A DNA stretch of 64,000 nucleotides from Paraburkholderia tagetis (lineage in GTDB: Bacteria; Pseudomonadota; Gammaproteobacteria; Burkholderiales; Burkholderiaceae): positions 1-64,000 of the forward strand of contig NZ_JAKLJA010000030.1 of NCBI RefSeq assembly GCF_022213065.1, read 5' to 3'. The translations under genes were made by a program, and so were the position numbers. The notes under the pieces are model-generated. The model was not told the DNA's origin. It ran no database searches and saw only the letters and a program-made list of their open reading frames with translations. Positions within the stretch are counted from its first letter, which is position 1; the number at the start of each line of letters is the position of its first letter. Below, one piece after another: positions 19,601-27,751 of this stretch.

Positions 19601-19636
19601 GTTCATGAGGTTCATGAGGCCCATGAGGTTCATGTG
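19601..19636. repeat. Tandem array (4 x 9 bases)
   Basis: GTTCATGAG at 19601 and 19610, GCCCATGAG at 19619 and GTTCATGTG at 19628, starting three bases after the HlyD stop and ending at the terminator stem. Confidence 0.8.
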
Positions 19637-19638
19637 AA

Positions 19639-19670
19639 TGAAAAAGCGCGCACTCGGGCGCGCTTTTTCA
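19639..19670 (+). terminator. Intrinsic terminator of the efflux operon
   Basis: A perfect 13-base stem TGAAAAAGCGCGC (19639-19651) / GCGCGCTTTTTCA (19658-19670) around a six-base loop, with a run of five T in the 3' arm. It uses the same GCGCGC-T5 core as the terminator at 4445-4472. Confidence 0.85.
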
Positions 19671-19852
19671 TTGGTGCGTCTGAACATTGCCTGAAGCTTC
19701 TAACCATAAACCAGGTATCGTCCGACAGCGAATCACCTGAACCTGCAAAACTTATCCCAGCGCTCGAACAGATTCCTACTACCTTGACACGCCTCAACAC
19801 AAAAATGCGCGACACCTAAGAGTATTCTGAGTTTTGTGTCCTTCGCAAAGTG

Positions 19853-20440
19853 ATGCGCGTGAGCTTTCTTTACGACCACGTTCCATTTATCTTCGCCCGC
19901 CCCCTCGCTGCGCCTACCCCAGCCGCCGCGCAAACGCCGGCGCCGCCGCGCATCGTCGTGCTGGGAATCGGCAATGTGCAATGGGGCGACGCCGGGTTCG
20001 GCATGCGTGCAATCGAGCGTCTCAAGGCCGGCTGGCAGTGCGCGTCGCACGTGGAGTTCGTGGCGGGCGGCACCCAGGGGCTCGCGCTCCTGCCGCTCGT
20101 GGAGTCGGCGCAACGCATGCTCGTCTTCAATTCGGCGGACTTCGGCTGCGCACCCGGCACGCTGTGCGTGCGCGAAGGCGACGAAGCCGTGCGGCATCTG
20201 CATACGCGTCCCGTGAGTCTGCACCAGATGGATTTCGCCGATGCGCTCGCGTGCGCGCAGCTCAAGGGCCACTATCCGCGCGAGCTGGTGCTGATCGGCG
20301 TGCAGCCGTTCGCGCACGACGATTACGGCACGGGTCTCGGCCCAACGGTGAGCGCGCAGCTCGATCCGGCGGTCGCGATCGCATGCCGCTGGCTGCGGCG
20401 CTGGCATGCGCAGCCGCGCCCGCTCGCGCAGCCCGTGTAA
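19853..20440 (+). CDS. Hydrogenase-maturation-protease-like protein (HyaD/HybD family), key Glu replaced
   Basis: 195 residues. After about 30 low-complexity residues the family fold begins (VVLGIGNVQWGDAGFGMRAI), with FVAGGTQGLALLPLV, LVFNSADFG, VSLHQMDFADAL and LVLIGVQP all in the expected order. These proteases bind nickel and cut the C-terminal tail of the NiFe-hydrogenase large subunit. Of the three HybD nickel ligands, Asp (in NSADF) and His (in SLHQM) are present, but the first, Glu in the GNxxxxDE motif, is Ala here (GDAGFG). No hydrogenase gene is in the window. It may therefore be inactive or have another role. The ATG at 19853 directly follows an in-frame GTG; the start is uncertain. 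Confidence 0.75.
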   Translation: MRVSFLYDHVPFIFARPLAAPTPAAAQTPAPPRIVVLGIGNVQWGDAGFGMRAIERLKAGWQCASHVEFVAGGTQGLALLPLVESAQRMLVFNSADFGCAPGTLCVREGDEAVRHLHTRPVSLHQMDFADALACAQLKGHYPRELVLIGVQPFAHDDYGTGLGPTVSAQLDPAVAIACRWLRRWHAQPRPLAQPV

Positions 20441-20450
20441 GCCCGTGTAA
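20431..20450. repeat. Exact direct repeat of 10 bases
   Basis: GCCCGTGTAA occurs twice back to back; the first copy contains the stop codon of the hydrogenase-protease-like gene, the second lies just beyond it. Confidence 0.75.
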
Positions 20451-20576
20451 TGGTGAACCCGCGTTGCCCGCGCCCATTGCGCTGCACTATTCTCGACTAT
20501 TCAGAGCCGGATCCGGCCGCCACGCGGGCGCCCCACCAAAGCGCCAAGCGCCGAGCCCGCGACACCGCACGGGAGG

Positions 20577-22490
20577 ATGGACGTCATGCGCCGTTACCGC
20601 GAGTTCCACCGCGAGTCGATTGACCGACCCGAAGACTTCTGGTGCCGCGAAGCCGCGCGCATCCATTGGCAGACGCCGTTCACCGAGGTGCTCGACCGCT
20701 CGAATCCGCCCTTCGCGCGCTGGTTCGTGGGCGGGCGCACCAACCTGTGCTTCAACGCCGTCGACCGGCACCTCGCCACCCGCGCCCAGCAAAACGCGCT
20801 CGTCTACGTGTCGACCGAGACCGGCATCGAGCGCCGCTACACCTACGCCGATCTGCACGCCGAAGTAAACCGCATGGCCGCCGTGATGCGCTCGCTGGGC
20901 GTGAAGCGCGGCGAGCGCGTGCTGATCTATCTGCCGATGATTCCCGAGGCCGTGTTCGCGGTGCTCGCCTGTGCGCGCCTGGGCGCGATTCATTCGGTCG
21001 TATTCGGCGGTTTCGCGGCGCCGAGCCTCGCCGCACGCATCGACGACGCGAAGCCCACGCTGCTCGTCTGCGCCGACGCCGGCGCGCGCGGCGGCAAGGT
21101 GATCGACTACACGCCGCTTGTCGACGAGGCCATGGCGCGCGCCGAACATGCGCCGCCGCGCGTGCTGCTGATCGACCGCCAGCTCGCGCCCGAGCGTCTG
21201 AACGCGCCGTATCTGGTCGACTACGAGCCGTTGCGCGAGCAGCATTACAACGTGCAGATTCCCTGCGAATGGCTCGAATCGAACGAGCCTTCCTACGTGC
21301 TCTACACCTCGGGCACCACCGGTAGACCGAAGGGCGTGCAGCGCGACGTGGGCGGCTACGCGGTGGCCCTTGCTGCGTCGATGGAATACATCTTCGAGGG
21401 CCGCGCCGGCGACACCATGTTCACGGCATCGGATATCGGCTGGGTCGTGGGCCATAGCTACATCATCTATGCGCCGCTGCTCGCGGGCATGACCACGGTG
21501 ATGTACGAAGGCACGCCCGTGCGGCCCGACGGCGGCATCTGGTGGCGCCTCGTCGAGCAGCACCGCATCAATCTCATGTTCACCGCGCCCACCGCGATCC
21601 GCGTGCTCAAGAAGCAGGATCCGGCGCTGCTGCGCGCCGCCGATCTCTCGAGCCTGCGCACGCTGTTTCTCGCGGGCGAGCCGCTCGACGAGCCCACGGC
21701 GGTCTGGATCTCGGACGCGCTCGGCAAGCGCGTCGTCGACAACTACTGGCAGACCGAGACCGGCTGGCCGATGCTCGCGATCCAGGGAGGCGTGCAAGCG
21801 CTGCCGCAGAAGGTCGGCTCGCCGGGCGTGCCGTGCTACGGCTACGACCTCGTGCTGCGCAACGAGCATACGGGCGAACCGTGCGCGCAGGGTGAGAAAG
21901 GCGTGATCACGCTCAGCTACCCGCTGCCGCCGGGCTGCATGCAGACCGTCTGGGGCGACGACGCACGCTTCGTGAATACGTACTGGGAGAGCGTGCCGGG
22001 CCAGCAGGTGTATTCGACCTTCGACTGGGGCGTGCAGGACGAGAACGGCTACGTGACGATCCTCGGCCGCACCGACGACGTCATCAACGTGGCGGGCCAC
22101 CGGCTCGGCACGCGCGAGATCGAAGAAGCGATCTCGTCGCACGCAGCGGTCGCGGAAGTGGCCGTGGTGGGCATAAACGACGCGGTAAAGGGTCAGGCCG
22201 CACTCGCGTTCGTGGTGCTGCGCGATGCGGCTGCGGCGGCGGATCCCGCAGCGGCGGACCAGCTCGCCGCCGCGCTCGCGGCTACCGTGGACCGTCAGCT
22301 CGGCGCCATCGGGCGGCCCGCGCGCGTGCACTTCGTCTCGATGCTGCCGAAGACGCGCTCGGGCAAGCTCCTGCGCCGCGCAATCGCGGCGCTCGCCGAG
22401 GGGCGCGAGCCGGGCGAGTTGCCGACCATCGAGGACGCGACGGCATTGCAGCAGATCCGCGAGGCGGTGGAGCAAGCCGGCAAGGCTTGA
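20577..22490 (+). CDS. prpE: Propionyl-CoA synthetase
   Basis: This 637-residue acyl-CoA synthetase of the Acs/PrpE class has an ACS N-terminal domain from YREFHRESIDRPEDFW. The ATP-binding P-loop is YTSGTTGRPKGV (near residue 242), followed by the motifs DNYWQTETGWP and GRTDDVINVAGHRLGTREIE. The C-terminal catalytic Lys sits in LPKTRSGKLLRR (near 597). Length and the VFGGFAAPSLAARIDDAKP region fit propionate-CoA ligase; acetate activation cannot be excluded. Lys597 is the position usually controlled by acetylation. ATG at 20577 is used; another in-frame ATG lies three codons on. A 12-base tandem array begins two bases after the stop. Confidence 0.88.
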   Translation: MDVMRRYREFHRESIDRPEDFWCREAARIHWQTPFTEVLDRSNPPFARWFVGGRTNLCFNAVDRHLATRAQQNALVYVSTETGIERRYTYADLHAEVNRMAAVMRSLGVKRGERVLIYLPMIPEAVFAVLACARLGAIHSVVFGGFAAPSLAARIDDAKPTLLVCADAGARGGKVIDYTPLVDEAMARAEHAPPRVLLIDRQLAPERLNAPYLVDYEPLREQHYNVQIPCEWLESNEPSYVLYTSGTTGRPKGVQRDVGGYAVALAASMEYIFEGRAGDTMFTASDIGWVVGHSYIIYAPLLAGMTTVMYEGTPVRPDGGIWWRLVEQHRINLMFTAPTAIRVLKKQDPALLRAADLSSLRTLFLAGEPLDEPTAVWISDALGKRVVDNYWQTETGWPMLAIQGGVQALPQKVGSPGVPCYGYDLVLRNEHTGEPCAQGEKGVITLSYPLPPGCMQTVWGDDARFVNTYWESVPGQQVYSTFDWGVQDENGYVTILGRTDDVINVAGHRLGTREIEEAISSHAAVAEVAVVGINDAVKGQAALAFVVLRDAAAAADPAAADQLAAALAATVDRQLGAIGRPARVHFVSMLPKTRSGKLLRRAIAALAEGREPGELPTIEDATALQQIREAVEQAGKA

Positions 22491-22491
22491 A

Positions 22492-22563
22492 GTGGCAAAT
22501 GCGGTGGCAAATGCAGTGCCAAATGCGGTGGCAAGAGCGGCAGCAAATGCGCGGCAAGTGAGA
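22492..22563. repeat. Degenerate tandem array (6 x 12 bases)
   Basis: Units at 22492, 22504, 22516, 22528, 22540 and 22552 vary on GTGGCAAATGCG; the first two differ at one base. It fills most of the 102-base convergent gap between prpE and the MFS gene. If read through in one frame it would encode repeats of VANA, but no gene covers it. Confidence 0.8.
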
Positions 22564-22592
22564 CGGCAAGCGACGGCGCGAGCGCGCCGTCT

Positions 22593-23963
22593 TCAAGAAA
22601 GCTGGGTGGCGCGTCGGGCCCGAGCCCCATCCTTCGTCATCTCCGCCTTCTCGCCGCCCTCTCCCGCCTCACCCGCCTCGACGCGCTCACGTGAGGGCAA
22701 CGCCGCGACCGCCAGCGCCGCCACGAGCCCCGTCACCGCGAAAGCCACGAAATTCCACGACCAGTCCGCGCCCACACTTGCGATATAGCCGCCCATGAGC
22801 GGTCCGCACATCGCCCCGAAACGCGCGAAGGACAGCGCCCAGCCGGTGGCCGCGCCGCGCGCATGGGACGGATAGAAGTGCGTCAGATGCCCGGTGAGGA
22901 TCAGCGAGGCGGAGATGCTGCCGATCCCCGCGAGCGCCACGAGTGCATAGCTCACGACGAGCGCGTTGCGGGTCATCAGCGCGGCGATCGCCAGCGCACC
23001 GATGGCATAGGCCAGCGCGACCGTCGCGCGCACGCCGAAGCGGTCGGCGACCTTGCCGAGCACCACGCCGCCGCACGCGGAAGTCAGGCTGAACACAAGC
23101 AGGAACGCGAGGCTCGAGCCGAGATCGTAGCCTTGCTTACGCATGATCATCGGCAGCCAGGTGTTCAGGCCGTACACCAGCAACATGCCGCAGAACAACG
23201 CGATCCAGAAGCACGCCGTCGCGCGCAGGCGGCGCCGCGCGAAGATCGCCGCCACGACATCGCGCAGGCTGGCGCGTTCGTGGGATGCTGCTCCCTGCGC
23301 CACGGGAAGCTCGCCCGTCACGCCGAGCCGTGCGGCCAGCGTCCGCGCCTCGCCCTGGCGTCCGCGCGCAACCAGATATTCGAGCGACTCGGGCAACGCG
23401 CGCGCCATCGGCACCAGTGCGAGCAACGGCAACGCGCCCATCGCCATCACGCCGCGCCAGCCCCAGGCGGGCAGCAGCGCCATCGCTGCGAGCGCCGCGC
23501 ACAGGATGCCGAGCGAGTAGCCCGAGTACATCATCCCGTAGTTGAAACTGCGCCGCGCCGGCGGCGAATACTCGATGGTGAGCGCGGCGGCCACGGGAAT
23601 CACGCCGCCGAGACCGAGGCCGCCCAGGAACCGGCACAGACCGAACCAGAACGGCGTGGGCGCGAGCGCCGCGCCCGCCATCGTGAGCGAGAACAGCGCG
23701 ACGCAGGCGAGCAGCATGCGCCGCCGCCCGAGCAGGTCGCCGAGCGTGCCAATCGCCATGCCGCCGAAGAACATGCCCGCTAGCGCGTAGCTGCCGAGCG
23801 CGCCGAGCTGCATCGGCGTGAGGCTCCAGTGGCGGTCGGCGGCGAGCGCGGGCAGCACCGCGCCGAGACTGCCGACGTCGTAGCCTTCGAAAAGAACGGA
23901 CAAGCCGCAGACGAGCAGGACTGCGCGCGTCGTGCGCGCGGGGATGGAGCGGGCATCGGACAT
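22593..23963 (-). CDS. MFS transporter, aromatic acid:H+ symporter type
   Basis: 456 residues with twelve hydrophobic segments. The first carries FEGYDVGSLGAVLPAL, close to the D-x-D signature of AAHS transporters (benzoate/4-hydroxybenzoate group), and the 2-3 loop has GTLGDLLGRRRML. The family imports aromatic acids by proton symport; the exact substrate is not readable. The C-terminal 35 residues are charged and low complexity (RERVEAGEAGEGGEKAEM). It is convergent with prpE. Start ATG at 23963; a 7-base inverted repeat lies 40 bases upstream. Confidence 0.85.
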   Translation of the reverse strand: MSDARSIPARTTRAVLLVCGLSVLFEGYDVGSLGAVLPALAADRHWSLTPMQLGALGSYALAGMFFGGMAIGTLGDLLGRRRMLLACVALFSLTMAGAALAPTPFWFGLCRFLGGLGLGGVIPVAAALTIEYSPPARRSFNYGMMYSGYSLGILCAALAAMALLPAWGWRGVMAMGALPLLALVPMARALPESLEYLVARGRQGEARTLAARLGVTGELPVAQGAASHERASLRDVVAAIFARRRLRATACFWIALFCGMLLVYGLNTWLPMIMRKQGYDLGSSLAFLLVFSLTSACGGVVLGKVADRFGVRATVALAYAIGALAIAALMTRNALVVSYALVALAGIGSISASLILTGHLTHFYPSHARGAATGWALSFARFGAMCGPLMGGYIASVGADWSWNFVAFAVTGLVAALAVAALPSRERVEAGEAGEGGEKAEMTKDGARARRATQLS

Positions 23964-24002
23964 GGGCGGGCACGGCGCCTTCCCGCCCGCGCATCTCCTG
24001 GT

Positions 24003-24025
24003 GCCTTAAAGAAGAGTCTTAAGGC
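24003..24025. promoter_or_regulatory. Inverted repeat upstream of the MFS transporter gene
   Basis: GCCTTAA (24003-24009) and TTAAGGC (24019-24025) are exact inverted copies nine bases apart, 40 bases before the start of the leftward transporter gene. AT-rich sequence that could hold its promoter lies at 24055-24120. Operator or leader hairpin; regulator unknown. Confidence 0.35.
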
Positions 24026-24133
24026 GTGGGCACGGGCTTTCGGGCGCGATCGGTCAATTAAGGTTGATCGGTTCGCGCCAGATTACTTTAGATATAAATA
24101 ATTTCACAGTCATTGTTAACCCGCGTCTGAGTG

Positions 24134-24201
24134 CTGACTGCGGGGCGGACTGCGGGCTGACTGCGGGGCTGACTGCGGCTTGACCGCAGATGGACGGCGG
24201 G
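24134..24201. repeat. Degenerate tandem array (6 units, 11-12 bases)
   Basis: Units begin at 24134, 24146, 24157, 24169, 24180 and 24191 and vary on CTGACTGCGGGG. It ends 20 bases before the stop codon of the leftward mtnN gene. Confidence 0.75.
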
Positions 24202-24220
24202 TCGCCCAGACCCGCGCCGC

Positions 24221-25051
24221 TCAGCGCCCCGCCGGGGTGTACGACGCGAGAAAGTGCCGCAGAATGCCGGTCGAATACGTCCCGGCAATATCCGTGAGGA
24301 ACGACGAGAACGAGGTGCTGGCGTGCTCGTCGGCGGTGTCGGAGATGGTGCGCACCACGGCGCACGGCAGGTCGTACTCGTAACAGACCTGGGCGATCGC
24401 GGCGCCTTCCATTTCCACGGCGAGCGCGCCGGGCAAGGCCGCGCGCAATGCGTCCACGGCTGCCGCGCTGGCCACGAATTGATCGCCGCTGATCACGAGC
24501 CCGCGATGCACGCGAGGCAGCGCGGTTTTAAAGCGCGGCAACGCGGCGCTAAAGCGCTCCGCGAGCGCAGCGCCCTCTTGCGCGACGAAGCGCTCGCACG
24601 CGGCGGCCAGCGCATCGGCCAGCGCATCGTCGGCATTAAAGCGCGAGCGCGCGAGCAGCGGAATTTCGTGGCGCGGGAACAGCGGCTCGGCGTTCATGTC
24701 GTGCTGGAGCAGCGTCTCGCCCACCACCACATCGCCCACATGCACGTCCGGCCCCACGCCGCCCGCGACGCCGGTGAAGACCACCGCTTGCACATCGAAT
24801 ACGTGGATCAGCGCGCTAACGGTTGCCGCAGCAGCCACCTTGCCGACGCGCGCAAGCGTCACCACGCAAGGCACGCCGTGCACCGTGCCGAGGTGATAGT
24901 CGCGCCGCCCGAGCGTGCGCGTGACCACACCCGATTCGGCCTGCATCGTGGCGATCAGGTCGCCGAGTTCCTGGGGAAGCGCGGCGAGCACGCCAAGCGG
25001 ACGTGCCGCGGGTTGACCGGCGGCGCCGGGCTGAAGGGACGATGAGTTCAT
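24221..25051 (-). CDS. mtnN: 5'-methylthioadenosine / S-adenosylhomocysteine nucleosidase
   Basis: 276 residues of the PNP_UDP phosphorylase fold: GVLAALPQELGDLI at the start of the domain (near residue 20), VFTGVAGGVGPDVHVGDVVV near 90, and the substrate/catalytic block EMEGAAIAQVCYEYDLP followed by TISDTAD, whose Asp is the catalytic acid. The enzyme releases adenine from MTA and SAH, feeding methionine salvage and the activated methyl cycle. It is longer than the Escherichia coli enzyme because of an 18-residue N-terminal extension and an internal insertion near 125-175. Arrays of short tandem repeats flank it on both sides. Confidence 0.88.
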   Translation of the reverse strand: MNSSSLQPGAAGQPAARPLGVLAALPQELGDLIATMQAESGVVTRTLGRRDYHLGTVHGVPCVVTLARVGKVAAAATVSALIHVFDVQAVVFTGVAGGVGPDVHVGDVVVGETLLQHDMNAEPLFPRHEIPLLARSRFNADDALADALAAACERFVAQEGAALAERFSAALPRFKTALPRVHRGLVISGDQFVASAAAVDALRAALPGALAVEMEGAAIAQVCYEYDLPCAVVRTISDTADEHASTSFSSFLTDIAGTYSTGILRHFLASYTPAGR

Positions 25052-25081
25052 GGCTTCGATGGCCTGCCGAATTGCGTCGAT

Positions 25082-25146
25082 GATTGACGTCGCCGATTTA
25101 CATCGCTGACTTACGTCGTGGATGTAGATCGACGCGTTACGTCACT
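25082..25146. repeat. Degenerate tandem array (5 x 13 bases)
   Basis: Units at 25082, 25095, 25108, 25121 and 25134 share the pattern GAYTTACRTCGYN (for example GATTTACATCGCT, GACTTACGTCGTG). It occupies the gap between mtnN start and the upstream helicase stop; a 13-base period cannot be coding-neutral. Confidence 0.8.
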
Positions 25147-25174
25147 GTGTTGTTTTGGTTCGTGAGAGCGGCGC

Positions 25175-27556
25175 TCATTCCACCGGCTGCAGCTTCGCCA
25201 CGGCCAGCGCGAGCCACTTCTCGCCGTGGCGCTTGAAGCGCACCTGCGCCTTGGCATCCGTGCCGCTGCCTTCGAGCGCCGTGATTGTGCCTTCGCCGAA
25301 TTTCGTGTGGAACACGGCCTGGCCCACGCGGAAGCCCGTTTCGGCCGCGCGCTGCTCGTTGGCGAACGCGGGCGCCGGGCTCTTGTCCGCGACATAGGCA
25401 TCGCGATCGCGGCTGCCGCCGCTCTTGTTGCCGCCACCGCCGCCGCCCGGACGCGCAAACCAGTCGCGGCCCCAGCCGGCGTTATCCGAGCGCCCGCCCC
25501 AGCGCGAGCCCGCCTCCACCTTCGGCGTGAGCCACTTGAGCGATTCCTGCGGCAACTCGTCGAAGAAGCGCGAGCGCACGTTGTAGCGCGTCTGGCCGTG
25601 CAGCAGGCGGCTCTGCGCGAACGAGATATAGAGCCGCTCCTTCGCGCGCGTGATCGCCACGTACATCAGGCGGCGCTCCTCTTCGAGGCCGTCGGCCTCC
25701 ATCGCGCTGTTCTCGTGCGGGAACAAGCCCTCTTCGAGCCCGGTGATGAATACCGCCGTGAATTCGAGGCCCTTCGCCGCGTGCACGGTCATCAGTTGCA
25801 CGGCGTCCTGGCCCGCCTGCGCCTGGTTGTCGCCGGCTTCGAGCGACGCGTGCGAAAGAAAACCCGCAAGCGGCGTCATGACATCGGGGTTCTGCGCGGG
25901 ATCCGTGATCGCGGGCGCATCGAGCACTTCGATCTCGCCGTCCTGCGAGACGATCTCGGGCAGCGCGCTCGCGCCCGGGCGCAGCGGAATCGAGCGCGCC
26001 GGCGTGTCCATGCCGTAGCCTTCCTCGCTCACGAACGCGGTGGCCGCGGTCACGAGTTCCTGCAAGTTCTCCAGCCGGTCCTGGCCTTCGCGCTCGCCTT
26101 GATAGAACTCCGCGAGACCGCTCATGCGCACCGTGTACTCGACGGTTTCGGGCAGGCTCATCTGCGCGGTTTCGGCGCGCATCTTCGCGACGAGATTCGC
26201 GAACGAGCCGAGGCTCGTGCCGGCCTTGCCCGTGACGTACGGAATCGCCGCCGCCATCGAGCAGTTGTAGAGGCGTGCGGCATCCGCGAGCTGCTCGATC
26301 GAGCGCGCGCCAATGCCGCGCGTCGGGAAGTTCACGACGCGCGCGAACGCGGTGTCGTCGTTCGGGTTGTCGATCAGGCGCAGATACGCGAGCGCATGCT
26401 TCACTTCCTGGCGCTCGAAGAAGCGCAATCCGCCATACACCTTGTACGGCACGCCCGCGTTCACGAGCGTGTGCTCGATCGTGCGCGACTGCGCATTGCT
26501 GCGGTAAAGAATCGCGATCTCGTTGCGCGCGAGCCCCTGGTTGATAAGCGCGCGGATTTCCTCGACGATCCAGCCCGCCTCCTGCGAGTCGGTGGCCGCC
26601 TCGTAGACGCGCACCGGCTCGCCATGGCCCGCGTCGGTGCGCAGGTTCTTGCCGAGACGCCGCGAGTTATGCGCGATCAGATAGTTCGCCGCATCGAGAA
26701 TGTGACCATGCGAGCGATAGTTCTGCTCGAGCTTGATCATGTGCTTCACGCGGAATTCGTTCTCGAAGTCGCGCATATTGCCGACGTTCGCGCCACGGAA
26801 CGCGTAGATCGACTGGTCGTCGTCGCCCACGGCGAAGATCGCGTTGCCCGGCCCCGCGAGCAGCTTGAGCCACGCGTACTGGAGCTTGTTGGTGTCCTGG
26901 AACTCGTCGACGAGGATGTCGCGAAAGCGCGCCTGGTAGTGCGCGCGCAGCGGCGGGTTGTATGCGAGCAGCTCATAGCAGCGCAGCAGCAGCTCGGCGA
27001 AATCGACCACGCCTTCGCGCTGGCACTGCTGGTCGTAGGCTTCGTAGAGCTCGACGAATTTGCGGTTGAAGTTGTCGGTGACGTCGACGTCCTTCGGCCG
27101 CAGGCCCTGCTCCTTCGCGTTGTTGATGAAGTACTGGACGTTCTTCGGCGGGTACTTTTCGTCGTCGATGTTCAGGCCCTTCATCAGACGCTTGATGGCC
27201 GAAAGCTGGTCGGCCGTGTCGAGAATCTGGAAGGTCTGCGGCAGGCCGGCGTCGCGGTAATGCGCGCGCAGCATGCGGTTGCACAGGCCGTGGAAGGTGC
27301 CGATCCACATGCCGCGCGTGTCGATGGGCAAAAGCGCCTGCAGGCGCCCCATCATTTCGCGCGCGGCCTTGTTCGTGAAGGTCACGCCGAGGATGGTGGC
27401 CGGCGACGCGAGGCCCTGCTGGATGAGCCACGCAATGCGCGTGATGAGCACGCGCGTCTTGCCGCTGCCGGCCCCGGCCAGGATGAGCGCCGGTTCGTTC
27501 GGCAACGTGACGGCGGCGTGTTGTTCGGGGTTCAGGTTCGCGAGCAATTCGGGCAT
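25175..27556 (-). CDS. UvrD/PcrA-type superfamily 1 DNA helicase
   Basis: 793 residues with the SF1 motifs in order: LNPEQHAAV (Q motif, residue 8), Walker A AGAGSGKT (near 27), ILVDEFQDTN (near 220), GDDDQSIYAFRGA, NYRS, and VHAAKGLEF with MYVAITRAK near 560-620. A Gly-rich linker (near 700) leads to a Tudor-like C-terminal segment (VGQAVFHTKFGEGTI) as in PcrA/UvrD. It is a 3'-5' helicase for nucleotide-excision and mismatch repair. The frame stays open to 27661, but the start at 27556 (MPELLANLNPEQ) is chosen: it opens on the Q motif, and a -10 box lies inside the extension. Confidence 0.9.
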   Translation of the reverse strand: MPELLANLNPEQHAAVTLPNEPALILAGAGSGKTRVLITRIAWLIQQGLASPATILGVTFTNKAAREMMGRLQALLPIDTRGMWIGTFHGLCNRMLRAHYRDAGLPQTFQILDTADQLSAIKRLMKGLNIDDEKYPPKNVQYFINNAKEQGLRPKDVDVTDNFNRKFVELYEAYDQQCQREGVVDFAELLLRCYELLAYNPPLRAHYQARFRDILVDEFQDTNKLQYAWLKLLAGPGNAIFAVGDDDQSIYAFRGANVGNMRDFENEFRVKHMIKLEQNYRSHGHILDAANYLIAHNSRRLGKNLRTDAGHGEPVRVYEAATDSQEAGWIVEEIRALINQGLARNEIAILYRSNAQSRTIEHTLVNAGVPYKVYGGLRFFERQEVKHALAYLRLIDNPNDDTAFARVVNFPTRGIGARSIEQLADAARLYNCSMAAAIPYVTGKAGTSLGSFANLVAKMRAETAQMSLPETVEYTVRMSGLAEFYQGEREGQDRLENLQELVTAATAFVSEEGYGMDTPARSIPLRPGASALPEIVSQDGEIEVLDAPAITDPAQNPDVMTPLAGFLSHASLEAGDNQAQAGQDAVQLMTVHAAKGLEFTAVFITGLEEGLFPHENSAMEADGLEEERRLMYVAITRAKERLYISFAQSRLLHGQTRYNVRSRFFDELPQESLKWLTPKVEAGSRWGGRSDNAGWGRDWFARPGGGGGGNKSGGSRDRDAYVADKSPAPAFANEQRAAETGFRVGQAVFHTKFGEGTITALEGSGTDAKAQVRFKRHGEKWLALAVAKLQPVE

Positions 27557-27565
27557 GAAATGAAG

Positions 27566-27613
27566 GGCGCAAAGAAGGCCGCAAAGAAAGCCGCAAGCAA
27601 GGGCACTATCAAG
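27566..27613. repeat. Degenerate tandem array (4 x 12 bases)
   Basis: Units GGCGCAAAGAAG, GCCGCAAAGAAA, GCCGCAAGCAAG and GGCACTATCAAG from 27566, immediately upstream of the leftward helicase start, in its presumed 5' leader. Confidence 0.7.
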
Positions 27614-27647
27614 GGCACCCCGGCGGCGGGCTTTGAAGTAGACCATC

Positions 27648-27653
27648 ATTATA
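27648..27653 (-). promoter_or_regulatory. Candidate -10 box of the helicase gene
   Basis: TATAAT on the minus strand (ATTATA on plus), about 90 bases before the start at 27556. It supports that start over the longer open frame, because a transcript beginning near 27641 could not encode the extension. Confidence 0.4.
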
Positions 27654-27707
27654 AAGGCCATGCCGGCCCCGGACCGGCCCGCGGCCCGTGCTGACGGCGC
27701 TTCCCCT

Positions 27708-27713
27708 TATAAT
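27708..27713 (+). promoter_or_regulatory. Candidate -10 box of valS
   Basis: TATAAT 38 bases before the valS start in the divergent gap; no convincing -35 at 16-18 bases. Confidence 0.4.
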
Positions 27714-27751
27714 CGAAGGTTTTCAGCATCTTTTTTCGGCAGATTCCACCC

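Noticed and set aside
27557-27661. N-terminal extension of the helicase frame (35 codons)
   Set aside because: It contains a -10 box and a tandem array, and the conserved domain begins right at the internal ATG.
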